Shown piece by piece: positions 28,925 to 37,758 of a DNA stretch of 64,000 nucleotides (within the stretch, counting starts at the first letter, position 1; each line of letters starts with the position of its first letter). Source of the DNA: Rhodovastum sp963714255 (GTDB lineage Bacteria; Pseudomonadota; Alphaproteobacteria; Acetobacterales; Acetobacteraceae); the NCBI GenBank assembly GCA_963714255.1, contig CAVQNU010000034.1, positions 62,001 through 126,000 on the forward strand, read 5' to 3'. Both the position numbers and the translations under genes were made by a program. Below the pieces are notes generated by a model. It did no database searches. It was not told the DNA's origin and worked only from the letters and a program-made list of their open reading frames with translations.

Positions 28925-29954
28925 CCGGCCGGATCGCCGCCCTGCTGCTGCTGGCCGCCCTCGCCGCGCCGCCGGCGCACGGGCAACCGATCGACCTGTC
29001 GAGCGGCGGCCCGGTGGACGTGACCGCCCGCGACGGGTTCGATTGGCACGAGAGCGACCAGACCGTGATCGCCAACGGCGATGCCCGCGCGGTGCGCGGC
29101 AACGTCACCGTGCTGGCCGACCAGCTGGTGGCGCATTACCGCAAGAAGGCGGGCGCCGCGCCGGCGGGTGCGGCCGCTGCGGCTCCCGCCGCGGCAGGCG
29201 GCAACGTCGATACCGGCAGCAGCGAGATCTATTTGCTGGACGCGATCGGGCATGTGCGCATCGTCACCCCCACCGACGAGGCGGTGGGCGACAAGGCGGT
29301 GTACGACATCGATCAGGCGCTGCTGGTGATGACCGGCCACGGCCTGAAGCTGACCACGCCGCAATATGTCATGACCGCGCGCGACAGCATGGAATACTGG
29401 TCGCAGCAGCACATGGCCGTGGGCCGCGGCAACGCCGTGGTGGTGGCGACCGACGGACGCCGCCTCTCGGGCGACGTGCTGGTGGGCTACACCAACGAGG
29501 CCACGCCGGCGGGGGCGCCCGCCGCGGCTGGTCCCGCAACGGCGGTCAGCGCGCCGGCGGCCAAGCCCGCGGCGCCGGCTCCGGCCGGCGGCGGCATCGA
29601 CACCGCGGGCAAGCTGCAGCGGGTGGAAGCCTACGGCAATGTCGAGGTGCGCACCCAGACCGACACCGTGCGGGGCGATCGCGGCGTCTATGTGCCCGAC
29701 ACCAGCATGGCGCGAGTGCTGGGGCATGTGCGGATCATCCACGGCCAGAACGTGATCACCGGTGCCGCGGCCGACGTGAACATGAAAACCGGCATCGCCC
29801 ACGTGGTCTCCGACCCGTCGCGGCGGGTGCAGGGCCTGATCATGCCGAACGACGCCCAGCAGAACGGCAGTGCGAAACCGGCCGCACCCAAGCCAGCCGC
29901 AAATGGCCAGGCGCAAGGCGGCGCCAGGCCCGCCGGGCCGGGAGGCCCATCGCC

Positions 29955-29958
<4 letters not shown>
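28921..29958 (+). CDS. lptA: LPS transport periplasmic protein LptA (long OstA-domain form)
   Basis: A 345-residue exported protein: a signal peptide (MTGRIAALLLLAALAAPPAHG), then OstA/LptA beta-jellyroll sequence (SDQTVIANGDARAVRGNVTV, ... VEAYGNVEVRTQTDTVRGDR, VLGHVRIIHGQNVITG). It bridges LPS across the periplasm. E. coli LptA is 185 residues; here two Ala/Pro-rich inserts near residues 79-92 and 195-225 and a long Ala/Pro/Gln tail lengthen it. Both neighbours overlap by four bases, so lptC, lptA and lptB should be translated together. Confidence 0.88.
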
Positions 29959-30737
<779 letters not shown>

Positions 30738-30740
30738 CTT

Positions 30741-30868
30741 AAGGCCAGGGGCTCTGCCCCTGGACCCGCCAAGGGCCGAGAGGCCCTTGGAACCCATTCC
30801 TTAAGTAGCGGGGTCCAGGGGCCTCTCGGCCCTTGGCGGGTCCAGGGCAGAGCCCTGGCCTTGCTTCC
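30741..30868. repeat. Dispersed palindromic repeat, copy 3 (full length)
   Basis: This is one of the two longest copies, about 128 bases. It has outer inverted arms with the CCAGGGC-AGA-GCCCTGG core, an inner AAGGGCCGAGAGGCCCTTGG palindrome, TTCCTTAAG centre and a second GGCCTCTCGGCCCTTGG arm. It starts four bases after the lptB stop and would end the LPS-export transcript before rpoN. Confidence 0.8.
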
Positions 30869-30985
30869 TTTCTTCGCCCGGCCCAAGCCGCAGCACGATT
30901 CTTGCTTGCATATCCGCGCCAGTCGCGCTGCACTGCGGCAATGATCGATCCGGCAACCGCGCCTCTATCCTGGTAGCCAGCCACA

Positions 30986-32473
30986 GTGTCCTTCGCCATC
31001 GGCCCTCGCCTCGACCTGCGCCAGTCCCAGTCGCTGGTCATGACGCCGCAGCTGCGGCAGGCGATCAAGCTGTTGCAGTTCTCCAACATGGAAGCCGCCG
31101 CCTTCGTCGAGGAGGAGCTGGAGCGCAACCCGCTGCTGGAGCGTGACGAAGCGCCGGACCAGGGCGGCCCCGAGCGGCCCGCCCCCGACCAGGTGGTGCT
31201 CGCCGGGCCGGAACCGGCCGATGTCGCCGCGGCGGTGGCCTCCAACGTCCTGCCCGCCGAAGCGCCGCTGGAGACGCCCGACTACGCCGAAACCTACGAT
31301 CCGGGCGGCGCCGGCGACGGCGCGATGATGGGCCGCGGCGGCAATGCCGCCTTCGAGGACGACGAGCGCAGCGTCGACGACTACGCCGCCCCCGCCTGCA
31401 CCCTGCGCGAGCATTTGTCGGAACAGTTGCGCCTGTCCTTTCACGACCCGGCCGAACGGCTGATCGGCGCGTCCATGATCGCCCTGCTGGAACCCTCCGG
31501 GCGGCTGTCGGTGGATACCGCGGCGCTGGCGGCGGCACTCGGCGCCGATCCCGCCGTGGTGGCGTCGGTGCGCGAGCGGATGCTGCGCTTCGACCCCACC
31601 GGCATGTTCGCGCGCGACCTGCGGGAATGCCTGGCGGTCCAGTTGGCGGAAAAAAACCGCCTCGACCCGGCGATGGCGGCCCTGCTGGACAATTTGGAAC
31701 TGCTGGCCAAGCGGGACCTGAAGCGCCTGATGCTGCTGTGCGGCGTGGACGCGGCCGACCTCGCCGACATGATCGCCGAAATCCGCCGCCTCGACCCCAA
31801 GCCGGGCGCCTCGTTCGACGCCGTGCCGCCGCAGCCGGTGGTGCCCGACGTGCTGATGCGCCCCGACCCGGAGGGCGGCTGGGTGCTGGAGCTCAATCCC
31901 GAAACCATGCCCCGCGTGCTGGTCAACCACGGGTTTTCCGCCCATGCGATGACCCGCGCCAGCCGCGAGGACCGCGCCTTCCTGACCGAGAAGCTGCAAA
32001 CCGCGAACTGGCTGGTCAAATCGCTGCAACAGCGCGCCCACACCATCCTCAAAGTGGCCTCCGAAATCGTGCGCCAGCAGGATGGGTTCTTCCGCCACGG
32101 CGTCGGCCATCTCCGCCCGCTCATCCTGCGCGACATCGCCGCCGCGGTGGAAATGCACGAAAGCACCGTCAGCCGGGTGACGGCGCATAAATACATCGCC
32201 ACGCCGCGCGGCATTCACGAGCTTAAATACTTCTTTACCACCGCCATCGCCGGCACCGGCGGGGAAAGCCACAGCGCCGAGGCAGTACGCCACCGGATCA
32301 AAAGCATGGTCGATGCCGAACGGCCCGAAGCGATCCTTTCCGATGATGCGATCGTGGCAGTTCTGAGACGGGAAGGCGTGGACATCGCCCGCCGGACCGT
32401 GGCCAAATACCGCGAGGCGCTGCGCATCCCAAGCTCGGTGCAGCGCAAACGGGAGAAGGCCATTCCAGCCTGA
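30986..32473 (+). CDS. rpoN: RNA polymerase sigma-54 factor
   Basis: A 495-residue sigma-54. Region I is the glutamine/leucine-rich N-terminus (RQSQSLVMTPQLRQAIKLLQ), region II is acidic (VDDYAAP), the core-binding and helix-turn-helix parts follow (ILRDIAAAVEMHESTVSRVT), and the RpoN box ARRTVAKYREALRIP lies near the end. It recognises -24/-12 promoters and needs NtrC-type ATPases such as the hydrogenase regulator at 50954-52385. The start is GTG. The order lptB-rpoN-hpf is standard for the class; hpf follows 83 bases later. Confidence 0.95.
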   Translation: MSFAIGPRLDLRQSQSLVMTPQLRQAIKLLQFSNMEAAAFVEEELERNPLLERDEAPDQGGPERPAPDQVVLAGPEPADVAAAVASNVLPAEAPLETPDYAETYDPGGAGDGAMMGRGGNAAFEDDERSVDDYAAPACTLREHLSEQLRLSFHDPAERLIGASMIALLEPSGRLSVDTAALAAALGADPAVVASVRERMLRFDPTGMFARDLRECLAVQLAEKNRLDPAMAALLDNLELLAKRDLKRLMLLCGVDAADLADMIAEIRRLDPKPGASFDAVPPQPVVPDVLMRPDPEGGWVLELNPETMPRVLVNHGFSAHAMTRASREDRAFLTEKLQTANWLVKSLQQRAHTILKVASEIVRQQDGFFRHGVGHLRPLILRDIAAAVEMHESTVSRVTAHKYIATPRGIHELKYFFTTAIAGTGGESHSAEAVRHRIKSMVDAERPEAILSDDAIVAVLRREGVDIARRTVAKYREALRIPSSVQRKREKAIPA

Positions 32474-32556
32474 CCGCGGCCATGTTCCTGTCGTCAGGGA
32501 ACACCGCGGCGCAGGCTGGCCGGCGGTCCCGAACGTGTGTGTGGATGAGAAAACGC

Positions 32557-33162
32557 ATGCAAATCACCGTCTCCGGCAAACAGGTCGACCTGTCCGACGC
32601 GCTGCGGACCAGGGTGGCCCAGCAGCTCGATACAATTGCCGGCAAATATTTCGACCAGGCGCTGGAAGCGCACGTCACCTTCGGGCGCGCGCGCAGCTTC
32701 TTCACCTGCGACATCAACGTGCATGCTGCCCGCGGCCTGACCCTGCGGGGCGAGGGCGAGGCCGCCGATGCCAACAGCGCCTTCGACGACGCCGCCGAGC
32801 ACATCGCCAAACGGCTGCGCCGCTACCGAAGGCGCGTCAACGAGCACGCGCGTGACGCGGGCCTGCGCGAGCGCCCGCAAGCCGCGCGGCAATATATCCT
32901 GCGCCAGGAAGAAGAAACCGACACCGCCAGCGAGACCGCAGGAGAGGTCCAGGCCCCCGCCTATGCCACCGTCATCGCCGAACAGCCGGCCGAGATCGCG
33001 CTGCTGTCGGTCAGCGACGCGGTCATGCGCATGGACCTCGCCGACCAGCAGGTGCTGATGTTCCGCAACAGCACGACGGGTGAACTCAACGTGGTCTACC
33101 GGCGCGGCGATGGGCATATCGGCTGGATCGATCCGGCCGCATCGAACGGGGCAAGCAAGTAA
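32557..33162 (+). CDS. hpf: Long-form ribosome hibernation promoting factor
   Basis: A 201-residue protein. Residues 1-~105 are the S30AE/YfiA ribosome-binding domain (MQITVSGKQVDLSDALR ... TFGRARSFFTCDINVHAARG), followed by a linker and the C-terminal dimerisation domain (MRMDLADQQVLMFRNSTTGELNVVYRRGDGHIGWID) that lets one protein join two 70S ribosomes into inactive 100S dimers. The start is the ATG at 32557, where family similarity begins; 32545 would add four residues. The position after rpoN is conserved. A partial repeat copy overlaps its last bases. Confidence 0.93.
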   Translation: MQITVSGKQVDLSDALRTRVAQQLDTIAGKYFDQALEAHVTFGRARSFFTCDINVHAARGLTLRGEGEAADANSAFDDAAEHIAKRLRRYRRRVNEHARDAGLRERPQAARQYILRQEEETDTASETAGEVQAPAYATVIAEQPAEIALLSVSDAVMRMDLADQQVLMFRNSTTGELNVVYRRGDGHIGWIDPAASNGASK

Positions 33163-33190
33163 GCAAGGCCAGGGCTCTGCCCTGGACCCG
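33161..33190. repeat. Dispersed palindromic repeat, half copy 4
   Basis: One arm only (AAGCAAGGCCAGGGCTCTGCCCTGG then ACCCG), directly at the hpf stop. The other half appears to have been replaced by the 24-base tandem repeat that follows. Confidence 0.65.
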
Positions 33191-33238
33191 GCCCACGCGC
33201 GCAGCGCGCCTTCGGCCCACGCGCGCAGCGCGCCTTCG
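33191..33238. repeat. Tandem repeat, two exact 24-base units
   Basis: Two identical units starting GCCCACGCGCGCAGCGCGCC follow each other without a gap, then a partial third GCGCGGC. Each contains the CGCGC-AG-CGCG palindrome. They lie between hpf and the convergent DUF1178 gene and could form hairpins. Confidence 0.8.
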
Positions 33239-33275
33239 GCGCGGCGGGCGGTGGCCCCCTGCACCCCGCCACTTT

Positions 33276-33752
33276 TCAGCCGTCTGCGCGGGGGACCCAG
33301 GGGATTCTTGCGATTTCGATGCCTTCGTCGGCCAATTCCTCGGCCTCCGTTGGGCTGGCCTCACCGTAAATGCCGCGCCGATCGCTTTCACCGCGATGGA
33401 TGCGGCGCGCCTCGTCGGCAAATTCGGTGCCTACGTAGCTGCAGTTCTTTTCGACCTCGGCACGGACGCGCTGTAGCATGGCGCGCACATGGTCGGGCAT
33501 GTGCCCGGCCAGCGTCGACGCGGCGGGCGGTGCCGCCTCGGCGGCGGGTGCCGGCACGTCGGGCGTCTCCTCCCGCCGCGCGCCGTCCTTGCGTGCCAGG
33601 GCCGGCGCCATCAACGCCCGCTCCACCTTGATGTCGCCGCAGACCGGGCATTCCAGCAGGCCATGCTGCGCCTGCGCCTCGAACGCGGCGCTGTCTTTGA
33701 ACCAGCCGTCGAACCCGTGTCCGCCGCCGCATCGCAGCTCGTAATGGATCAT
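33276..33752 (-). CDS. DUF1178 family protein
   Basis: A 158-residue protein of the DUF1178 family. The conserved start MIHYELRCGGGHGFDGWFKDS and the LLECPVCGD pair, with C8, suggest a rubredoxin/zinc-ribbon-like metal site. The middle is Ala/Pro-rich, and the conserved C-terminal part holds the CSYVGTEFADEARRIHRGES and YGEASPTEAEELADEGIEI stretches. Function is unknown for the family. The ATG at 33752 is used because family similarity begins there. It is transcribed in the same direction as grxC, which ends 62 bases upstream. Confidence 0.85.
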   Translation of the reverse strand: MIHYELRCGGGHGFDGWFKDSAAFEAQAQHGLLECPVCGDIKVERALMAPALARKDGARREETPDVPAPAAEAAPPAASTLAGHMPDHVRAMLQRVRAEVEKNCSYVGTEFADEARRIHRGESDRRGIYGEASPTEAEELADEGIEIARIPWVPRADG

Positions 33753-33813
33753 GCGGGGACTCTGGAGAACACGCGTCAACGAAGCTTTGACATGGATCAT
33801 GTTGGGGATGAGT

Positions 33814-33844
33814 GGAAAGCCAGGGGCAGAGCCCCTGGCTTTCC
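33814..33844. terminator. Palindrome after grxC, probable terminator (repeat-family variant)
   Basis: A perfect hairpin GGAAAGCCAGGGGC-AGA-GCCCCTGGCTTTCC that touches the grxC stop. It has the repeat-family core with one extra G-C pair. Confidence 0.7.
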
Positions 33845-34099
33845 TTACGCCCCCAACAGCCTGTCCAATTCCCCCGCCCGCTCCAGCGCCAGCAGATCGT
33901 CGCACCCGCCGATGGACGCTCCCGCGATGAAAATCTGCGGCACGGTGCTGCGGCCGGACCGCCGGATCGCCTCCTCGCGGGCGGGCGTGCCCAACGGGGC
34001 CTCGATTTCGCGGAACGCGACCCCCTTGCGGGACAGCAACGCCATCGCCCGCGCGCAGTAGCCGCACCACGGCTGGGTGTAGATTTCGACCTCGGCCAT
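33845..34099 (-). CDS. grxC: Glutaredoxin 3
   Basis: An 84-residue glutaredoxin with active site WCGYC (the common form is CPYC), the cis-proline TVPQIFI and the glutathione-binding GGCDDL. It reduces protein disulfides with glutathione in the cytoplasm. AAGGAG precedes the start. It is downstream of comF on the same strand with a gap of ~40 bases; the comF-grxC-DUF1178 order is common in alphaproteobacteria. Confidence 0.95.
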   Translation of the reverse strand: MAEVEIYTQPWCGYCARAMALLSRKGVAFREIEAPLGTPAREEAIRRSGRSTVPQIFIAGASIGGCDDLLALERAGELDRLLGA

Positions 34100-34140
34100 T
34101 CTGTTCTCCTTGCGGGCGGGCAGATGGTTGCGCCGGCGCG

Positions 34141-34947
34141 TTACTGCAACCTTGGATCGGGCACGCGGGCGGCCACCAGAACGTCCACCCCGGCGGCCCC
34201 GGCGGCCAGCAGCACCCGTGCGCAGGCGCCGCAGGTGGCGCCGGATGTCATCACATCGTCAACCAGCAGCACCCGCCGCCCGGCGATGCGGCCGGCCCGG
34301 CCGGGGCGCAGGGCGAACACGTCCTTCACCACCTCGGCGCGCGCCGCAGCGCCGAGATCGCCGAGCGACGCGGTGGCGCGGCTGCGCAGCAACGCGTCCG
34401 GCACCGCCGGCACGCCGGACAGACGCGCCAGCGCGTGGGCGAGCAATGCCGCCTGGTTGTAACGCCGGGTGATCAGCCGGCGTCGGTGCAGCGGCACCGG
34501 CACGATCACCTCGGCCTCGCGCAGCATGGCCGCGCCGGCCCGCGCCATCAGCGGCGCCAGCGCGGCGGCGTATTCGGTGCGATCGCCGTGCTTGAACGGC
34601 AGCAGAATGCGGCGCGCCTGGGCGTCGTAGCGCAGCGCCCCGCGGGCGCGGCCCCAGGGCGGCTTGTGGGCGCGGCAGGACGGGCACAGGCGGTCCCGGC
34701 CGCCCTGGCCGGCATGGATGAAGGGAACGCCGCAGCCCGCGCAGCACGGCTCGGTGATGAAGCCGGCCTGACGGAAACAATCCGGGCAGAACCGCCCCGG
34801 CGCGTCCACCGGCGCTTCGCAAGTCAGGCAGTGCGGCGGCAACAGCAGGTCGATTGTGGCACGAGCGAAGGCGGCGAAGAGCGGCCAGAGGGCCTGCCCC
34901 CTCCCCCGGCCCAGTTCCCCCTGCGGTGCGACGCCCCGGACGTTCAC
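34141..34947 (-). CDS. comF: ComF family phosphoribosyltransferase-like protein
   Basis: A 268-residue protein: an N-terminal zinc-ribbon pair (CLTCEAPVDAPGRFCPDC, CCAGCGVPF, LCPSC) then a type I phosphoribosyltransferase fold with the PRPP motif RVLLVDDVMTSGAT. ComF proteins are linked to DNA uptake and fork restart; the enzymatic substrate is unknown. No ATG fits. The GTG at 34947 overlaps the DUF2252 stop as GTGA and is taken as the start, although a shorter start nearer the LWPLFAAF segment is possible. Confidence 0.88.
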   Translation of the reverse strand: MNVRGVAPQGELGRGRGQALWPLFAAFARATIDLLLPPHCLTCEAPVDAPGRFCPDCFRQAGFITEPCCAGCGVPFIHAGQGGRDRLCPSCRAHKPPWGRARGALRYDAQARRILLPFKHGDRTEYAAALAPLMARAGAAMLREAEVIVPVPLHRRRLITRRYNQAALLAHALARLSGVPAVPDALLRSRATASLGDLGAAARAEVVKDVFALRPGRAGRIAGRRVLLVDDVMTSGATCGACARVLLAAGAAGVDVLVAARVPDPRLQ

Positions 34948-35987
34948 GTCCAGCTCTGGTAATCGGCCTCGACCGCCTTTGCGGCAGCCTTGGCGGCGTC
35001 GTGCAGCCACGCAGCCGGACGCGCGGCCAGATCGGCGCGCAGTTCGGGCAGACGCGGATCGGCCGCGTGGATGGCACCGAGGTCGCGCCCCATGGCCGTC
35101 AGCAGGGCTGCCGGCACGGCGGGGTCGCTGGTCGTATATTCCACCTTGCGCGAGTCGGCGGCGCTGCGGCGGTAGATGAAGCGATCCTCGACGCGAAGGT
35201 AAGGATCGGGAGACCGAAACGGGCCGTCCGTAAGCTCGGCGAAACGGATGTGTCCGTCGGTCTTGCCGTGCGCCCAATCCCAGGCGGAGGGCACCAGCGC
35301 CTTGGCCTCGCGTACCACGTGCCCGCCGCGCCAGCGCGCCGTCGCCACATAGCGCGGCCGGCCCAGGCTGCCGCCCCCCTTGCGGCAGGCGGCGAAGCGC
35401 GCCGGCACGGCATCCGCCGGCAGGCTGCGCTGCAGCCCGGCCGCGACCGCCGCCGGCGGCGCCGCGTCGGGATAGGCTTTCACCTCGTCCCAAAACTTCG
35501 CCCGCTGCTTGTCGGTGCATGCCACCAGCGGGCGCATCCAGGTTTCCTGCTCGTCGAGCAGAATCGGCCGTGGGGAATCGAGCCCACGGCGGTATCCCTC
35601 CAGGATCGCCGTGGCGATTGCCGGCTTGTCGATCCGCAGCTCGGGAACCAGACGGGCGCTGACGGCGAGGCGGACCAGGTCGAACGGATAGGGCATCACC
35701 GTCGCCTCGTCGAAATCATTGACCCCCCAGACCAGCCTGCCCTCGGCGTCACGCCAGGTGCCGAAATTCTCCAGATGCAGGTCGCCGACCGACAGCACGG
35801 CGGGGGCGTCGTCGAGGTCGGGACAGATCCGCTCGATCCGGCGCGCCCAGCGGAAATAGGTGGCGCGCAGGAAGACGAACGGACTTTGCTTCATGAGCTT
35901 GTGCTTGAAGGTAAGGTCGGCTTCCACGACGTCGCATTGGGTGCGCAGCCAGGCTTCGAATGCCGTGTTGTCATCGCGGAACGCCAT
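34944..35987 (-). CDS. DUF2252 family protein
   Basis: A 347-residue protein of the DUF2252 family, which is distantly kinase-like. Recognisable parts are KMQ-like KHKLMKQSPFVFLRATYFRW, the LSVGDLHLENFGTWRD motif (a likely HxN catalytic loop), GVNDFDEATVMPYPFDLVRLAVSA (DFD-type metal site) and EAKALVPSAWDWA. Its substrate is unknown. The ATG at 35987 has GGAGG at good spacing. It overlaps comF by four bases, so the two are co-translated, and is divergent from the sugar dehydrogenase gene. Confidence 0.85.
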   Translation of the reverse strand: MAFRDDNTAFEAWLRTQCDVVEADLTFKHKLMKQSPFVFLRATYFRWARRIERICPDLDDAPAVLSVGDLHLENFGTWRDAEGRLVWGVNDFDEATVMPYPFDLVRLAVSARLVPELRIDKPAIATAILEGYRRGLDSPRPILLDEQETWMRPLVACTDKQRAKFWDEVKAYPDAAPPAAVAAGLQRSLPADAVPARFAACRKGGGSLGRPRYVATARWRGGHVVREAKALVPSAWDWAHGKTDGHIRFAELTDGPFRSPDPYLRVEDRFIYRRSAADSRKVEYTTSDPAVPAALLTAMGRDLGAIHAADPRLPELRADLAARPAAWLHDAAKAAAKAVEADYQSWT

Positions 35988-36138
35988 GGGTGCCTCCGGG
36001 TGCTCGCCGATCGGGCGCACAGCCTATGCAGACAAGCGTGGGTTGTCACATAGACGGCCGGAACCAACGTGGCGCCGCAGAGACGCTGTGCCGGACCGCC
36101 GCGCCGGCAAGCCATACTGTCAGGGGAGCCAACCAATC

Positions 36139-37542
36139 ATGCGCAAACGCTGGATCTGCCGGTTTTGTGTCTGCCTGCTGACCCTGCTGCCCGCCCTGGC
36201 GTCCGGCCAGGACATCCGCACCGGGCCGGCCGCCTATGGCGACTGGCGCAGCGATGCGCCCGGCGTGCTGCGCCGCTTCGACCCGGCGGCGCTGCCGGCG
36301 CCGTACGTGACCGCGTCCACCGCCACCTGGCCGCGGATCATGCCGCGGCCCGTCAGTGCCGGTCCGCGCGTGCCGGAGGGGTTCACCGCCACGCTATGGG
36401 CCGGCGGGCTGAACATGCCGCGGGTGATCCGGCGGGCGCCGAACGGGGATATTTTCCTCGCCGAAAGCGGCGCCGGACGGGTGCTGACGTTCCGCAGCGA
36501 ACCCGGCCGCCACGAACCCGACCGCCGCGAACCCGGCCGCAGCAAACCCGGCGCGCCGCAAGCCGGGGCGCCCATGGTATTCGCTGCGGGCCTGTCGCAG
36601 CCCTTCGGCATCGCCTTCTGGCCCCCGGCCGCGCCTCGCTTCGTCTATGTCGGCGAAGCGGGACGCGTGCTGCGCTACCCCTATGCCGCCGGCGACCGGA
36701 TTGCGCGCGGCCCGGCCGAGACGATCCTGGACGGGCTGCCCGAAGGCGGCCACTGGACGCGCGACCTGGCGGTGTCGCCGGACGGCACGCGGCTGTTCGT
36801 CGCCATAGGGTCGGCATCGAATGTCGCCACCGACATGCCGCCCGAGCCGCCGGGCGGCGTGGCGGCGTGGGAGGCGGCGCATGGCGCCGGTGCCGCCTGG
36901 GGCGACGAGACGGGCCGCGCCGTGGTGCTGCAAGTGTCCCCGGAAGGCGGCGCCGCCCGGCCCTTCGCAACCGGGCTGCGCAACTGCTCGGGGCTGGCGG
37001 TGCAGCCCGGTAGCGGCGCGCTCTGGTGCGTCGTGAACGAGCGCGACGGGCTGGGCGACGATCTGCCGCCCGACTACGCGACCGCGCTGCACGAGGGCGG
37101 GTTCTATGGCTGGCCCTGGTTCTATATCGGCGCGCACGCGGACCCTCGGCTGGCCGGGCGCCGGACCGACCTGGCCGGCCGGGTGATACTGCCCGACCTG
37201 CTGCTGCCGCCGCATGCCGCCCCGCTGGGTCTGGCATTCTACGACATCGCGGCCGGACCGGCCGCCTTCCCGGCGGCGTATCTTGGGGATGCATTCGTGG
37301 CGCTGCATGGCTCGTGGAACCGCGCCCGGCGCAGCGGCACCAAGGTGGTGCGGCTGCATCTGCGCGACGATGGGCCGGAGGCGCGGCTGCGCGGGACGGT
37401 GGAGGATTTCGTCACCGGCTTCGTGCTGACGGACAAGGACGTGTGGGCGCGCCCAGTTGCGGTAGCGGTGGCCGCCGACGGGGCGCTGCTGATGACCGAG
37501 GACGGCAACGGCACGATCTGGCGCATCGCCCCGGCGCCCTGA
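36139..37542 (+). CDS. PQQ-dependent sugar dehydrogenase (glucose/sorbosone dehydrogenase family)
   Basis: A 467-residue exported protein. The signal peptide is MRKRWICRFCVCLLTLLPALASG. The rest is a six-bladed propeller of the soluble glucose/sorbosone dehydrogenase family: VPEGFTATLWAGGLNMPRVIRRAPNGDIFLAES, GGHWTRDLAVSPDGTRLFVAIGS, FATGLRNCSGLAVQP, ERDGLGDDLPPDY and the C-terminal AFVALHGSWNR ... VAVAADGALLMTEDGNGTIWRI. It would oxidise an aldose in the periplasm with PQQ. A short imperfect EPGR-type repeat at residues ~118-136 looks like a loop insertion. It stands alone. Confidence 0.85.
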   Translation: MRKRWICRFCVCLLTLLPALASGQDIRTGPAAYGDWRSDAPGVLRRFDPAALPAPYVTASTATWPRIMPRPVSAGPRVPEGFTATLWAGGLNMPRVIRRAPNGDIFLAESGAGRVLTFRSEPGRHEPDRREPGRSKPGAPQAGAPMVFAAGLSQPFGIAFWPPAAPRFVYVGEAGRVLRYPYAAGDRIARGPAETILDGLPEGGHWTRDLAVSPDGTRLFVAIGSASNVATDMPPEPPGGVAAWEAAHGAGAAWGDETGRAVVLQVSPEGGAARPFATGLRNCSGLAVQPGSGALWCVVNERDGLGDDLPPDYATALHEGGFYGWPWFYIGAHADPRLAGRRTDLAGRVILPDLLLPPHAAPLGLAFYDIAAGPAAFPAAYLGDAFVALHGSWNRARRSGTKVVRLHLRDDGPEARLRGTVEDFVTGFVLTDKDVWARPVAVAVAADGALLMTEDGNGTIWRIAPAP

Positions 37543-37758
37543 GCGCGTCGCGGCCCGGTTTGGTTGCGGAATTAACTCCGTTTCAGTCCGCGTTTACATC
37601 CTCGTGAAGCTTGCATATCGTGACCTTGCCCTCTGCGGCGGCTTCGGTCCGGTCAGCGACTTTGCCGCGGACGATATGGCCATGGCAGTGGTCATGCTGG
37701 TCGGGGGTCATGCTGGTCGGGAATCGCCGGGATTGACGCTGGCGTGGAGAGCGGGGCG

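Noticed and set aside
36500..36560. Short EPGR-type repeats inside the sugar dehydrogenase considered as a DNA repeat element
   Set aside because: Only three or four imperfect units within a coding loop; not a CRISPR or minisatellite.
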